The notes under the pieces: model-generated
What the model was told of the DNA's origin: nothing
Databases searched by the model: none
Seen by the model: the letters and a program-made list of their open reading frames with translations, nothing else
Position numbers and translations under genes: made by a program
In this document: piece after piece, positions 32,126 to 43,499 of the stretch
Layout: every line of letters begins with the position of its first letter
How positions within the stretch are numbered: position 1 is the stretch's first letter
From: Cyclospora cayetanensis
Taxonomy: Eukaryota > Apicomplexa > Conoidasida > Eucoccidiorida > Eimeriidae
Assembly: GCF_002999335.1 (NCBI RefSeq)
Contig: NW_020312325.1
Span: forward strand, 186,001 to 250,000
Length of the DNA stretch: 64,000 nucleotides
Direction of reading: 5' to 3'

Positions 32126-35100
32126 TCAGGCTGAGAGACGGTGCGTGTTGCGCATGCCTGTGAACTTCATGATGTGGTAGGCAAAGAAGCACATAGCACG
32201 TCGGAGGGGCCCCAGCTCCCGCCATGTTTCGAGAAAGAACTGGGGAGCTCCCGCAGCCTGTTTCTCTTGAAGCTCAGCAAGTTCCCACGCCACTGAGCCG
32301 CCTAAAACACCAATAGAGACTTCTAGGTTGCGGCGAGAAGAGAACCTAAATGCAAATTCGCAAACAAAAGCTCTCTTTCACTCTGAACCGTAACGCAATT
32401 GCATAGCGCAACACCTCGAAACAGAAGTGGAAAAGGCGAAACCTCCCGCGACACAGGCAGGCGAAGGCACCCCAATCACAACGACCCTAGTAGAGACCGC
32501 GAAACTTCCCTTGGCCTCCCTACCCCCTAAGCATTACAGCAACTCAAAAACTGGCTAAGCGCATGCGCATGCGCATTGCAACTGCAGCAGAAGTAGCACA
32601 AGCAGCAACTGCAGCAAAAGTAGCACAAGCAGCAACTGCAGCAGAAGTGGCAGAAGCCAGCAACTGCAGCAGAAGTAGTAGCAGCAGCACGAGCAGCAAC
32701 TGCGGGAGCAGAAGTAGTAGCAGCACGAGCAGCAACTGCAGCAGCAGAAGTAGCAGCAGCCGCACGAGCAGCAACACAGCAGCAGAGGTAGCAGAAGCAC
32801 GAGCAGCAGTAGAGCGGGGTCTTCTAGAAGCAGCAAAAGAGTGAGCGGAGGGAGAACTCGGAAACCGGCAGAAACACTACAGCGTAAGGCGTATGCAACG
32901 CCAAAACAGAGAGCCGCGAAGGAGGAAGGAGCCGTCTTGGAGGAAAGAGAAGGGGTTGTAAACTGTGATCTTCCTGCACAGTGGAGCTTATACCCTGCTA
33001 TGCGAACCTGTCGAAATTGAAGGATCCAATGCAGGCCCACAGGCAATCTGCCACAAGGTTCTTTGCATGGTAATGCTTATCCCTGGTGAAATGGATCCTT
33101 AGCTCCCCCCTCAAGACCTCTGGCGTATTGCCGCCTCTTAAAAAGCGAAGCAGACGATACAGAGGGCGGGAGGACGGCACAGACGCATCTGCGCCGCTTC
33201 CTTCACAAGGATCTTCCGTTGTGAAGGAATGCACAAAAGGCTTCTTCGCTTGCTGCTGTTGTTGCTGCTGCTGCTGCTCTGACTGTCCCTCTCGCGGAAG
33301 CAGAGGCGGACGGCTGGTGAAGACGGTACGTGACTGCTGCAGTCGAGATAGAGCAGTCCAAGGGGGCAGCAAGCGTGCAAGGCCTCCTGCTGCTGGTGCC
33401 GTGTCTTGCTCGTGCTCTTGCTCCTGCTGCATCAGTTGCTGCTGCTGCATCTCTACAGTGGCTGCGGTATTCCTCAAAAGTAGCCAATCCTGCAACGGCC
33501 TGGATCTTTCTCTTGCAGCCTGCGAGAAAGTCACACAAAATAAAGTCCACCCCAAGAAGGAGTCCCCACAAAAAGAACCGTCCACAAAAAAAGCAGCTTT
33601 CTCCCTGCCGCTCTCTCACCTGCACTTGCGTGTTTATGCACGAAGCCACAGAATCGTGCCTACCCCTCCCCTGTACCCCCTTCCCGGATCTGCATCGCCA
33701 GCTCTCCTCCCTCCTTACCAGAAGCTTGTGAGCGAGGTAGGTGGTTGCTGGGAAGTCACACCACACGTCGCTATCGCCCGAGAGAAGCAGCAAAACGTCT
33801 GTGTGTCGGCTTCGAATCTGCTGGAGCAAGGCCCTCCGTAAGAATCCTGGAGGCATGAAGTAGGCCGTTCCCAAGTGCAAGGAGCGACTTGCCTGCAGGG
33901 TAGATCCCCACAGCAGCAGCAGCAGCAGGAGCAGCATGCAAGCACACCAGTCATCGTACCGCAGAGGCCACGGAGGAAAGAAAGGCAGCAGACCAGCTCG
34001 CAGCAGACGCTGCCACGGAGCAAAGAAGGGGCAGCAGGGCATTAAATGTTCAGCCGCAACACTCGACGCAGCCAAAGGGGGCTCACCGTTTGAATGGCCA
34101 GTTGCAAAGCCTCCTGAATGCATCGGCGATTCTTTAAGATGTCGCTTTCCAACACCTGAAGCGCAGAGCCTACACCCGCAAGGGGAACACTAGGGGGCCT
34201 GTCGAGATGCTGCGTGCGTAATAAAAGTGGCTGCTGCAAAAAGCCAATTCAGCAGGAGGCCCTAAGCGGCAAAAAGAGCAGCAACAACGCCAACAGTGGC
34301 ATGCGAGGAGGGCATCGCTTGCCTGAACAATGCAGCCCTGCTGATTCGGAGATTTAACGCAGCCGCAGCACCATAGAGGGTCCGCCTGTGCAGCCACGCC
34401 ACAGCACGCATGCATGCACGCATGCATGCATGCAGCAACACCACACCACGGCACGCATGCATGCATGCATGCACCAATGCGCACGTCTTGAAAGGCAGAA
34501 TTGAACGAGCGGGGGGCCGTGTTGTCCTGTACGGCAGGCAGGGCGGCACCTAAAGCTTCCAGAGAGAGTAAAACGAAATGTGAGAACGCTCGACACGCAC
34601 ACAAAAACCGCCAGCGAGCGTGTATGCGAAGGGCTGGCTACGCATCCAACGCTATGCCGCGAGCATTTTTCACATGGGAACAATTAAGCACGCAAAAACG
34701 GCATGAAGCAGGGGCCTCTGCAAACTTTTCCAGGACGGCCTCTTCGCCTCGGTGAAAGCAAAGCCCTAATACACACCCTCTTGACTGACCTGCTGCAGTT
34801 GTTGAAGCGCCTCGGCAGCAAGCGACTCCGCTTGTGCCGCATGCAACGACTGATGAAACACAAGCCCCAAGTCTGTTGCTGCAGGGCCGCACAGCCGCAC
34901 ATGCAAATCCTGAAAATGACCAGTTCCCCCCACAGAGGGGCCTGCACCACAAGACACATACACCCGAAGCCATACGTGACTCGGGATGCTTGCTTAACCT
35001 TTTCTCCCCATGAACGCATACAGATGCTACTGGCGCATGCGGGTCGCAGCGGTATGATCGACAGCAACACAGTGCAGCAGCGACACAGCTCGTAGCAGCA

Positions 35101-37130
35101 ACAAGATGCAGCTTACAAGATGCAGCATCATGATGCAGCAACACGATGCAGCTTACAAGATGCAGCTCACAAGATGCAGCAACAAGATGCAGCAACAAGA
35201 TGCAGTAACAAGATGCAGCAACAAGATGCAGTAACAAGATGCAGCAACAAGATGCAGCAACAGCATGCAGCACCAGCAGCTTCCAGCAACAGCAGGATCA
35301 CCTCAATCCCCCCCCAAGCAAATCCCCCCTTTTCCCCCCTTCCCACACCCCTTTCCATGGCTAAGTGGCAGCGGACCAGTCGTGTCTACGGAGATATTAA
35401 AGGAGCCTACAAAGGCCTCCTTGCCATCCACCACCAGCGTCTTGCGGTGATCTCGCAAAGCAAGGGGCCCCACTTTCGCTGCATGCAGTGACCCTTGGCG
35501 CTTTGCTGCCTCTGCCAGGGGGGGTGTCGTTGCCTCTGCTGCTGGAGCATAGAAAGCGGCAGGAAGAGGCGGATTAAATATTGTCACGTGCACTCCAGAC
35601 TTGACCAATTCGGAGATCCAATTCGACGGAAATCCGAAGCTCCCAACCTGCACAAACACGTGTGCGCCAAACACACACTCTCCAAGGCTTCCTTCGCGGC
35701 AGCAGAAGGGTGCAAAAAACTCCCGCAGTAGGACATGCAAAGAGTCATACACGCATCCGCAAGCGCAACAGAAACAGCAACAGCGTCAAATTTTCGCCGA
35801 TCTCAGACTTTCTGCTTTTTAGCGGCCTAGTGCTTCGAGGAAGGCCTCGTCATCGATTCTCAGTGTGCAGTAAAGGGGCTTCGAGGATCAGAACGGGAAA
35901 GGTGTGTATGTACACCGTCAATGAGAAGGATGACCAGGCAGCCCCTTGCAGCTGCTGCTTTTAGCGCTTCCTTCACCGCAGCTGCCGCTTGAGACGCATC
36001 GAAAATGTAACTCTCAAGGAATACGAAGCGCTCTGCGGAGGCGATCGAGTCCAGCATAGCACGCAACGTTGCATCCCCTACAGCAAACGCAGCCAACACC
36101 CCAAAGCAGCAGCGGCAACAGAATCCTTAAGAAGAATGCGACCAATAGGACTGCACTTCCCGCTTAAAAACGTTCGGCAGGTGAGGCTCCCCAGGCAGAA
36201 TACACCCTCACTCCCACCCCAAAAGACACAATTCAGCAGCAGCAGAAGTGTCTGCCAGCTACCATTGCTGTAGACTTTGATGAAATTTGCGCATGTCAAT
36301 TTGCCGTGTGCCTCGACTGAAGACAGAAAGCCGCTCCATCGCTTTTCCTAAAAGATCCATTTTCACACGCAGACTGCCGCCACGCGAAGAGCATATACAT
36401 ACATACCGCATGTATGTATATATACATATATATATACATACACATACACATACACGTAAATAAACATGCGCATACACACACACATATATATATATACATA
36501 CCTATGCATATACGTACATCCATATGCACGTTCATACATACACATACATACAAATGACCGCATGAACACATGCATGCCAATCGCATCGAAATGCAAAGTG
36601 TGGCCGTTTTTGTTGTGTGTTCAGTCCGTGCTTAAGAATTCGTGACCTACCAGGCGCCCATAGTCCATGAACGGGGTAGCGATGCCCTTTGCTTCAGCCT
36701 TCTGCTTTTGGAGCATCTCAAGCCTCCGTACAGCCTGGTGCAAGATGCTCTGCATGTCCTCTCTGCTGCATCGCCCTAGTTGTTGCTGTTTTTGTTGCTG
36801 CTGGCGCTGCCTCTGATTCGGCTGCTTCGAGCCACTGTACCCCCAAAACCATCGCTTCAGGATTGTGCTGCGGCTCTTGCATGCGGTGTTATCGGCACTA
36901 ATGCGAGAGCAGGAAACACTCTGGACAGTGGTGGCGGTGGTAGATGCAGTTCCGCAGCTGCTCATGCTGCTCATGCTGCTCATGCTGCTCATGCTGCTGC
37001 TGCTGCGACCGCAGACGTAGCATTTCCTGTATACAGCGCCATCTGGGCTGGCTACTTTTGAAGCTGTCGCGGCAGCAGCCGCTGCTGCCGCTGCAGGGGC
37101 ACTTGGAACGAGTGAATGCAGCAGGACCAT
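32126..37130 (-). CDS. PLD-type cardiolipin synthase-like protein
   Basis: Ten exons join in phase: 37130-36651, 36347-36263, 36077-35914, 35647-35390, 34909-34790, 34526-34485, 34155-34087, 33892-33719, 33519-33008, 32345-32126 (707 residues). After an Ala/Ser-rich N-terminus, the fold begins ANFIKVYSNGDATLRAML and FVFLESYIFDA. The first HKD motif is HRKTLVVDG...GSFNIS (His about 310), followed by DLHVRLCGPAATDLG. The second half opens LHLGTAYFMPPGFL; the second HKD is HAKNLVAD...GSFNFDR (His about 615), then SSRRNLEVSI and a WREL C-terminus. Both catalytic HxKx4D sets are intact, as in bacterial-type cardiolipin synthases, which condense phosphatidylglycerol-type substrates at mitochondrial membranes. 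A Gln/Pro-rich insertion of about 115 residues precedes HKD2. Exons 5-6 are the least certain. Another PLD-family activity is possible. Confidence 0.88.
32577..32830. repeat. GCAACTGCAGCAGAAGTAGCA repeats in intron 9 of the PLD-type gene
   Basis: Degenerate 21-24 bp repeats built on CAG and GTAGCA triplets, about 250 bp, lying between exons 9 and 10. Frames through it on either strand (Ala/Thr or Leu/Val rich) are artefacts. Confidence 0.85.
34395..34475. repeat. GCATGCAT self-complementary repeats in intron 6
   Basis: Two blocks of (GCAT)n, each a perfect palindrome (ATGCATGCATGC type), separated by a CACACCACGGCAC spacer and able to form hairpins. They lie next to the donor of exon 6 (34485) of the PLD-type gene. 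Confidence 0.8.
35096..35272. repeat. AAGATGCAGCAAC repeats in intron 4
   Basis: About thirteen units of 12-13 bp (AAGATGCAGCAAC, with AAGATGCAGCTTAC variants at the left end) between exons 4 and 5 of the PLD-type gene. Confidence 0.88.
36395..36550. repeat. TATACA/CACATA microsatellite in intron 1
   Basis: About 155 bp of alternating TATACATA and ACACATA steps in the intron between exons 1 and 2 of the PLD-type gene. The Tyr/Val/Cys/Met-rich frames on the minus strand come from it. Confidence 0.88.
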
Positions 37131-38161
37131 GGTGCCTTCCCTGTCGATGCTCTACTCGAGGAGGACGTAAATCCTCATGGCAGAGCATGCAGAGAGACAA
37201 AACCTACGCTGCGTGTATTAGAGACCAAGCTCGACCAAATTTGACGCCTGTAATTTGGTAATTTAAGGGTGGCGTGCGGGCAGAGCGAAGGCGGCTGGAG
37301 TGCTGAAGGGGCCCACTGCGCCTTAGCTTCCTTGCCTCGCTCTCTCTCTCTCTCACTCTCTCTCTAGATGCAAAAAGCCTTCAAATTCAAGTCAACGGCA
37401 CGCAAAACACAAACCGTTTCCGATATTTCGCAGACACAGCGCCTCCCAATCACATACGGTGGAAGGACTGGATACCCCGAGAGGGGCCCTAGTACCAACC
37501 CTTCTCTCTAGAACGAAACCCCTCTGCGAGCAGTGTGCAACGCAGGAAGCTCGGGGGCAGGATCTATGCCCGACTAAACATAAGATGTCGCCATATCTCC
37601 TCAATTTGTGCCGCCAATTCAGCGAAAGAATAAGAAAGAGCGGTGTTTGAAGCGTCAAAACACTTCCACGATTTGGCACTCTTGAGCTGGCTGGTGCTCG
37701 TAGTCCAATAATCTCTTGCTTCCAAATCGGTTTGGAGGGATCTACTCTGCCACCTCTTAGCACACTCCCAAAACTACCCCCTATTCCCTTAAAATAGCCC
37801 CCTCTTCATCTAACACGCCCCTCGCACGACCCCCGCAACCACGGGGCATCAAGTACAGTAGCTTGCGTTTCTTGCACCCACACGCCGTTTCGAAAATACG
37901 GCCTGCAGTCATGCCAAAATTCTCAAAAAACGCGGGAACAAAATGTTACACCAAGGGACGCAACCTTTCTAAACCCCTCAGTGCTGCAAAAAAGCGTGCG
38001 GAGGGAAAGCCATCCCTCCGACAACGCGCCTTCGGAGGTCGTTAGACTCTGTCGTTATTCAACGATGCGTAAGTCTTCAAACTTACTCTCGGTACCGTAG
38101 ATTGCCTGCACGACACAGGCACAGGCACAGCGCTTCTGGACTCTCCTCGAAATTCCAGACA
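37131..38161. other. Intergenic; one small basic frame
   Basis: This lies between the DGAT2 3' end and the start of the PLD-type gene, both minus strand. A plus-strand frame with ATG at 37911 encodes 44 residues rich in Lys, Arg and Ser (MPKFSKNAGTKCYTKGRN...FGGR). I cannot say whether it is expressed. A (CT)n tract lies at 37340-37366. Confidence 0.4.
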
Positions 38162-41100
38162 CTATCGAGGAGACACTGAGACGTCTACAGATGCTCCAGG
38201 GAGGGAATTTTGTACTCTGGCTTTGGTGTAGACCCGTTGCAGGGCCGCACAGTATCGCTGCCGAAGCTGCACACAAACCCAAGCAATTCTCAGAAACCTT
38301 GTACATCGTCGAGTACAGCACCCAGCAAATCCCACTGGGAAAATCACTTTTTCAAGCGAAACTCCACATCCAGAGCCCACAGCTAGCTGAAGATCAAGGC
38401 TGCCCTCGCAACGCGCCTCTCCCCAGCTGCACATCACACACGCCGAGATATATAAACCCAATTAGCGAACCTCCTCAATGTCCTCCTGAGTTGGATGGGG
38501 AATGCGGCGACAGGGAACGGGGTTCCCAATGAGCTCGACAATCTTGACGCGTCTAGGCATCGTCACTTGCAACACGCCGCGCCCTAAAGCAAGGCCAGAC
38601 GTACATACACCTCAGCCCCCTTCGTCGCTTCTCCCAGCGTCCCACCTCGTATCCTACAATCCGTGCAAACGCGTGAAGCGACTGAAGGGTCACAGGGGTG
38701 TTTAGGGGGTGCATGAGCACACCGTAGCAAGGCGGCAACGAAAAGCCAAAGAGCCCCATTGTCTTGCGTGAGATAAAAGTCAGAAAGCAACTCAACATCC
38801 CTTCCGTCAGCCTCTCGTACATGTCGTTCTCCCCTAGGGAATAGACCTGAGCACACGGACTCTGTAACACGCACCCCACGTACTTTGAAGAACGCAGGGT
38901 GTGCCTCCGTCTTCTCCCCAGGAGGTGCTGCGCCGGGAGTAAGTGCCGGAGCGACTTGAAAAGATTCGAAAGGCCAGTTTTCAAGGGCCTTTTGTGCCTG
39001 CTGGCACTTGAGGCGTTCGACGACTTTGTCAGAACGCACGTGGACCCCGAAAGAGAGCTGCTTATTGCGAAGGGGAATTCGCTCAACGGGGGAAAGCGGA
39101 GAGGAAGGCAAACTACTGCTAATTCAGGGAGCACTATTACGGGTATCAGCCAAGAGCCCGTCTGAAGGGCAATCTCGAAAAACCCCTTGCGGCGATGAAG
39201 CACCAAGTCGTTCAAGCGGGGGCCCCCCAGAAACGCCTCCTTAGCCCCCCCAACCACTACCAAGACCGCACGCCCAGGGCCCCTGTACGCAACATAGGCA
39301 CCGCGAAGAAACTGGGAAGCATGCATGCGCCACTCCCCAAGGGTATTTTTGCCGCATGGCCGTAGCGTTGAAACGCGAAGAAAGCAGCTCTCAACAGCAG
39401 GTTTTTGCCCAGCATCTCGTTCCTAGCCTTAACCGTCGACCTACCCCGACAAGAAAGTCTTGATGCTCTTCCTGCTGCAAGAAATGAAGCCAACTGCCTG
39501 CAGCAAGTGGCCCCAGAAGGGGAGTCGCATGTTTATCGAGAGTGTCGTCAGACGGATATTCAACCCTGTGCCAAAGATCACAAACGTGCAACGGGAGAAA
39601 ACGCCCGTACGCAGCCTTCCACACCCCAAAAACGTGGCAGTAAGCTAAACCTGCAAGAGCAGCAGCAACAACAAACAACAACCAACAACAAACAGCAAAA
39701 GCGAACAACAACAACCAACAACAAACAGCAACAGCGAATAACAAACAACCAACAACAACCAGCAACAGCGAATAACAAACAACCAACAACAACCAACAAC
39801 AAAGCGCAACAGCGAACAACAAACAACAACAACAAACAGCAACAACAAACAGCAAGAGCGAATAACAAACAGCCAACAACAACCAACAACAAAGCGCAAC
39901 AGCGAACAACAAACAACAACAACAAACAGCAACAACAAACAGCAACAGCAAACAACAACAACCAACAACAAAGCGCAACGGCGAACAACAACAACAAAAG
40001 CAGCAGGATAAGGAGCAGGAGGAGGCTACTTATGATGAACGACAGACCTGGCAGCACACGGCGGATGTCTAGCCACTCCCAGTCGCTTCTGACTCCCCAA
40101 GCCAGCGTACAGGACATGCTTAGCACGCCATGCTGCATTCGCAAGCACGCCGTATGAACACGTCCACCATGAGTGTATACTGTCTTCTGTTGACGCTGGG
40201 GAGCAGCAGTCTTGGTCGTGGCATTTCCCCCTCCCTCTGACTCGTTTTGCTAGATCGAAAAACAGGTTCTAAATGAGAGCGGAGCTGGCAGCAGCTTCCC
40301 CTCCCCCCTTTTACCCTTACTGAGATATAAAGCACAGACACTTACGGGGTGGAAGCCGATGAGGTAAGACTTGTCAGCGGGGTACAAGGTGTCGGAGCTT
40401 GAGGATTCACCAAGGACAGAAATAGGGAAATACTCGGCAGCCTCACGCCACAGCCGGCACCCACGAACCTGAGGCACCCCATGGAGGAAACAAATAAAAG
40501 GCGAACACGACCTGCCCTTGGTCTTGAGAAAGTGGAAAAACGCCAGTGTGAAAGGACTGACTGCTGCGGCTGCAATCGCAAGACGTGAAGCAGCAGCAGC
40601 AGCAGCAGTAGCAGCAGCAGCAGTAGCAGCAGCAGCAGTAGCAGCAGTAGCAGCAGCAGCAGTAGCGGCGTTCCATGTGCCTCTGTGTGCCCCTCCCCGT
40701 CCTCCGCGCCTCTAATAGCAAGCCCACTTATTCCCGTCAACATGGCAGCCACCTCATTGAGTTGCTTGCGCATGCCTACCCGATCAGAGGGGAGGCTCAA
40801 GAGGTTCCCCAGCCCCTCGGATGCAACGCAGCAGACTGCTGCATACACCCCGTAGGCGCCAAGAAAAGCGTCGGTAATGCGCAAGTGCTCGTCTTGCTGC
40901 TGCAGCAGCTGCAGAACCCGCAGCACCAGTTGCTGCAGCAAGAAAATATTGAGCAGCCACATGGCAGGCAGCATGAAAGATACGATCCTCAAGGCCAGGT
41001 AGGTTCTCGCGCGCGCCAGCAAAGATCTGTCTCTCTTCCAGCGGCCTGGGGAGTCGCGAGTGGCTGTAGTGGAGCTGCTATGTTTTCCCTTTTGGATGAC

Positions 41101-41400
41101 TGCGCGTCTCCTCGTGCCTCTGCTGGCAGTGCTGATGCTGCTGCACGAGTCGTGTTCAGCAGCAGCAGCAGCAGCAGCACTCGGCCCGTCCCTGCTGCTG
41201 TTGCTGGTGTACGCTTCCTCCATCTCGTTCCCGCTGTCGTCCTCCTCGTTGTCTATACAGAGGGGTGAGGAAGCTTCATCCCAACACGGCGAGCACCAGA
41301 TGGTCTTGTGACTGCTACAGCACAGGAAGATGCAGTTTAGCACAAGCAGCGGCAGAGCCAAAGACCACCACAGAAAGTGCACAAAAGCCACTAACACCAT
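38162..41400 (-). CDS. DGAT2: DGAT2-type diacylglycerol acyltransferase
   Basis: Eight exons join in phase: 41400-40780 (or to 40753), 40468-40346, 40132-40048, 39565-39445, 39282-39141, 38846-38723, 38583-38471, 38266-38162; about 477 residues. Exon 1 has hydrophobic helices (WSLALPLLVLNCIFLCC; LRIVSFMLPAMWLLNIFLL) and an Ala/Ser-rich loop. The catalytic region follows the DGAT2 order: WREAAEYFP, DKSYLIGF then HPHG split exactly by intron 2 (HP/HG, residues about 247-250), LPGLNIRLTTLSINMRLPFW, GFISCRKSIKTFLSGGPG, VLVVVGGAKEAFLG, RKGFFEIAL, VYSLGENDMYE, FSLPPCYGRGVLQ, then RRVKIVELIGNPVP and HPTQEDIEE. It acylates diacylglycerol to triacylglycerol at the ER and lipid droplets. The exon 1 donor is uncertain. 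Compared with human DGAT2 (388 residues) the N-terminus is longer. Confidence 0.92.
39655..40008. repeat. CAACAACAAACAGCAACAG repeats in DGAT2 intron 3
   Basis: About 350 bp of nested AAC/CAA repeats with a higher-order unit of about 55-60 bp (each starting AACAAAGCGCAACAGCGAAC). It fills the intron between exons 3 and 4. Asn/Gln-rich and Cys/Leu-rich frames here are artefacts. Confidence 0.9.
40588..40670. repeat. CAGCAGCAGTAG repeats in DGAT2 intron 1
   Basis: CAG triplets interrupted by GTAG every 4-5 units, 80 bp, in the intron between exons 1 and 2 just upstream of the exon 2 acceptor region. Confidence 0.85.
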
Positions 41401-43020
41401 TGCTGCTGCGTGAAGTAGGGGGCTGGCTGGCCGCTGTATTGCTGAAGGGGTGCTGCTGCTCCAGTGGTGTTTCCTGCGGTTGCATTTGCTGCTTTTTCGC
41501 GCGGCTGGGTGTGCTGCTTGAGAGGCTTTTTTGTTGTTTTGCTGTTTGCTAATTAAATGTGTGCTCCGGGGGGAGGTTGTGCCTGCGCTGCATGCTCGAA
41601 AGAAGAATTCTTGGGGAGATGTAGGGGGCTAGTCCTGAGGCTGTTTTGCCTCTGCTGGCTTCGAGGAAGTGTCGTGGAACGATCCGCTGCTGTATGCGGG
41701 GGCAGCAACGCCGCTAAGAAATCAGGGACGGTATCACGAGCCAGCAAAGTTCGCTTCCTTTCTCGTGCCTGCACACCTGCTCTGGTTCCTTCTTCTTTTT
41801 GCGTTGCAACCTTCCCCTGATGTTCAGGTTGGCTCGGCTGAAGCGGAAGCAGCCCTCGTCGATCTGTTGCACGCAGTTTCAGCAGCGTGCAGAAAGCAAG
41901 GGTCTTGGTGCGCTTAAACGGTTTGGCTTGTTGTGCAAAGCAGAGGCTCTAGTAGAGATACACCCTCGGGAGATCGCTTGCTGGTCTTCGCGGAAGAACG
42001 GGAAGCGAGGGCTGAAGATTCATGCTTGCGAACGGCCCCCCTTCGGCAGCGAGGTCACACAAACAGCCTGCCCTGCTGTTTTCCCTAAGCCTGCGGAACC
42101 TTTCCTTTTAGGTAAGGGTTCGCAAGAATGTGTGTGTTGCAGCCGAATAAGCGCTTGGAAGAAGGCAGAGTTGTTCGTGCAGCCTTCCACGGCAGCAGCA
42201 GGCGAAAGCCTTTGACGCGCTTGCAGCCCGTCCTGCCCGGGGATGAGCCTAGTACTATGCCTTGCCTGCCAGCCCTTGAAGTCCACGGTAAATCCCCGTC
42301 TCAGCCTATATCTTGTATTTTATTTTGCGAATTGCGTGGCTAAGCAGTGCGCGATTGGCGGAAAGGCGTCCAAAAAGACGCCAAACTGTGGGGCCTCTCG
42401 AAAAGAGAGCAGCAGCAGAGGCTCTCCACGGACTGTGAGCCACAAGGATACAGAGGGGAGCGCTCGCACAGTGCAGTTCCTCCCCCCCGGATTATGTTTT
42501 GGCCGCAGTTTTCCGTCTAGATTCCCGTGAAAATGTGCGATAAAGGCTGACAGGAAGGCGAGCTGCGGTTCTAGAGGTAGAGTGGTGGAGGGCACTTGCG
42601 TAAGCCTGCTGGGATGCGTTCCACCAGCCGCATGCACTTCGCTTGCCCCCGCAGCCTAAAAAATGGTTGTATCCAGGTTTCATGCACTGCACTACCTGAC
42701 CGGAGGTAACACGCGCCGAAGGACTGCAGTTTTCTTGCAGGGACTGATGGGGAGGACTGGTCCGCACTGCGCCGCTCGCTCCCCCCTAAGATCATCCTTT
42801 TACACGAACGATCATCTCCGCCGCGACCTCTCCAAAGCTCCAAGCAAGGCTCTTCCGTGTATGCTGCACATAAACTCCACTCTCCCTGCGGCCCAAGGGC
42901 TTGGCGCAGGCCTGAGCGCGAGGCAGCAAACCGATACAGAAAGTGGCGATGCAGGGTGCAATGCCTTTGCTTCACTGGGAGCCTCCGTGCGGTGCCTGCA
43001 CATTCTCATGCGTGGAGAAA
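41401..43020. other. Upstream flank of DGAT2; unresolved plus-strand exons
   Basis: Several plus-strand segments look coding but cannot be chained. They are 41840-41915 (SAEAEAALVDLLHAVSAAC), a frame ending at a good donor TTTTAG/GTAAGG at 42110, and 42142-42290 (KRLEEGRVVRAAFHGSSRRK) between a GTGTTGCAG acceptor and a GTAAAT donor. These may be exons of an unrecognised gene divergent from DGAT2. Confidence 0.3.
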
Positions 43021-43269
43021 TTAGCGCATAGACGCTAAGCACAGGCTGTCTGAGCGTGGAAGAAGCCACAAGCTCGCTCCATGTCTACCCAGAATCGAGC
43101 CCAGCCAATCAAGCAGGCCATGTGTCGGGCCAAAAACTAGACACGCGCTTTCTTCTGCAGTCAATATTTTTTGAACAACACTCTTCAGCTTGCTATCAAG
43201 CGGGCAATGGATCTGAAGAAGCTTGTTTCCCTGCAGAGACCTGAGGCGGAGCGCTACAGTTCGTGGCAC
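43021..43269 (-). CDS. Possible terminal exon, function unknown
   Basis: A minus-strand frame of up to 82 codons ending at TAA, with segments such as LLQIHCPLDSKLKSVVQKIL and LVFGPTHGLLDWLGSIL. A CCGCCTCAG acceptor at about 43224 would make it a last exon. There is no ATG and no upstream partner was found; retroelement debris lies upstream. Treat it as a candidate only. Confidence 0.25.
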   Translation of the reverse strand: MPRTVALRLRSLQGNKLLQIHCPLDSKLKSVVQKILTAEESACLVFGPTHGLLDWLGSILGRHGASLWLLPRSDSLCLASMR

Positions 43270-43499
43270 CGCGTTGCGTGATGCAGGTTTCCTCGCGTTT
43301 GCACACTGGCTGGCTGTTGATGGAGTGGGATGTCAGATTTCCCTGAAACCAATACCTGGCTTCGGCTGAGCTATCTGGAACTGCAGTAATCTGATTTCTT
43401 TATAGCATTCTAAAACCGCACCCACTGGCGAAATAAGTTGATGATGGCGCAACGCCTGTTGGCAAGGCGGCCAGTGGCTGCCCCTCAAAGTGCATTGAG

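Noticed and set aside
39391..39978. Cys/Val/Leu-rich frames of almost 200 codons and the opposite Asn/Gln-rich frame
   Set aside because: Both read through the AAC/CAA satellite in DGAT2 intron 3; the flanking DGAT2 exons join in phase around it.
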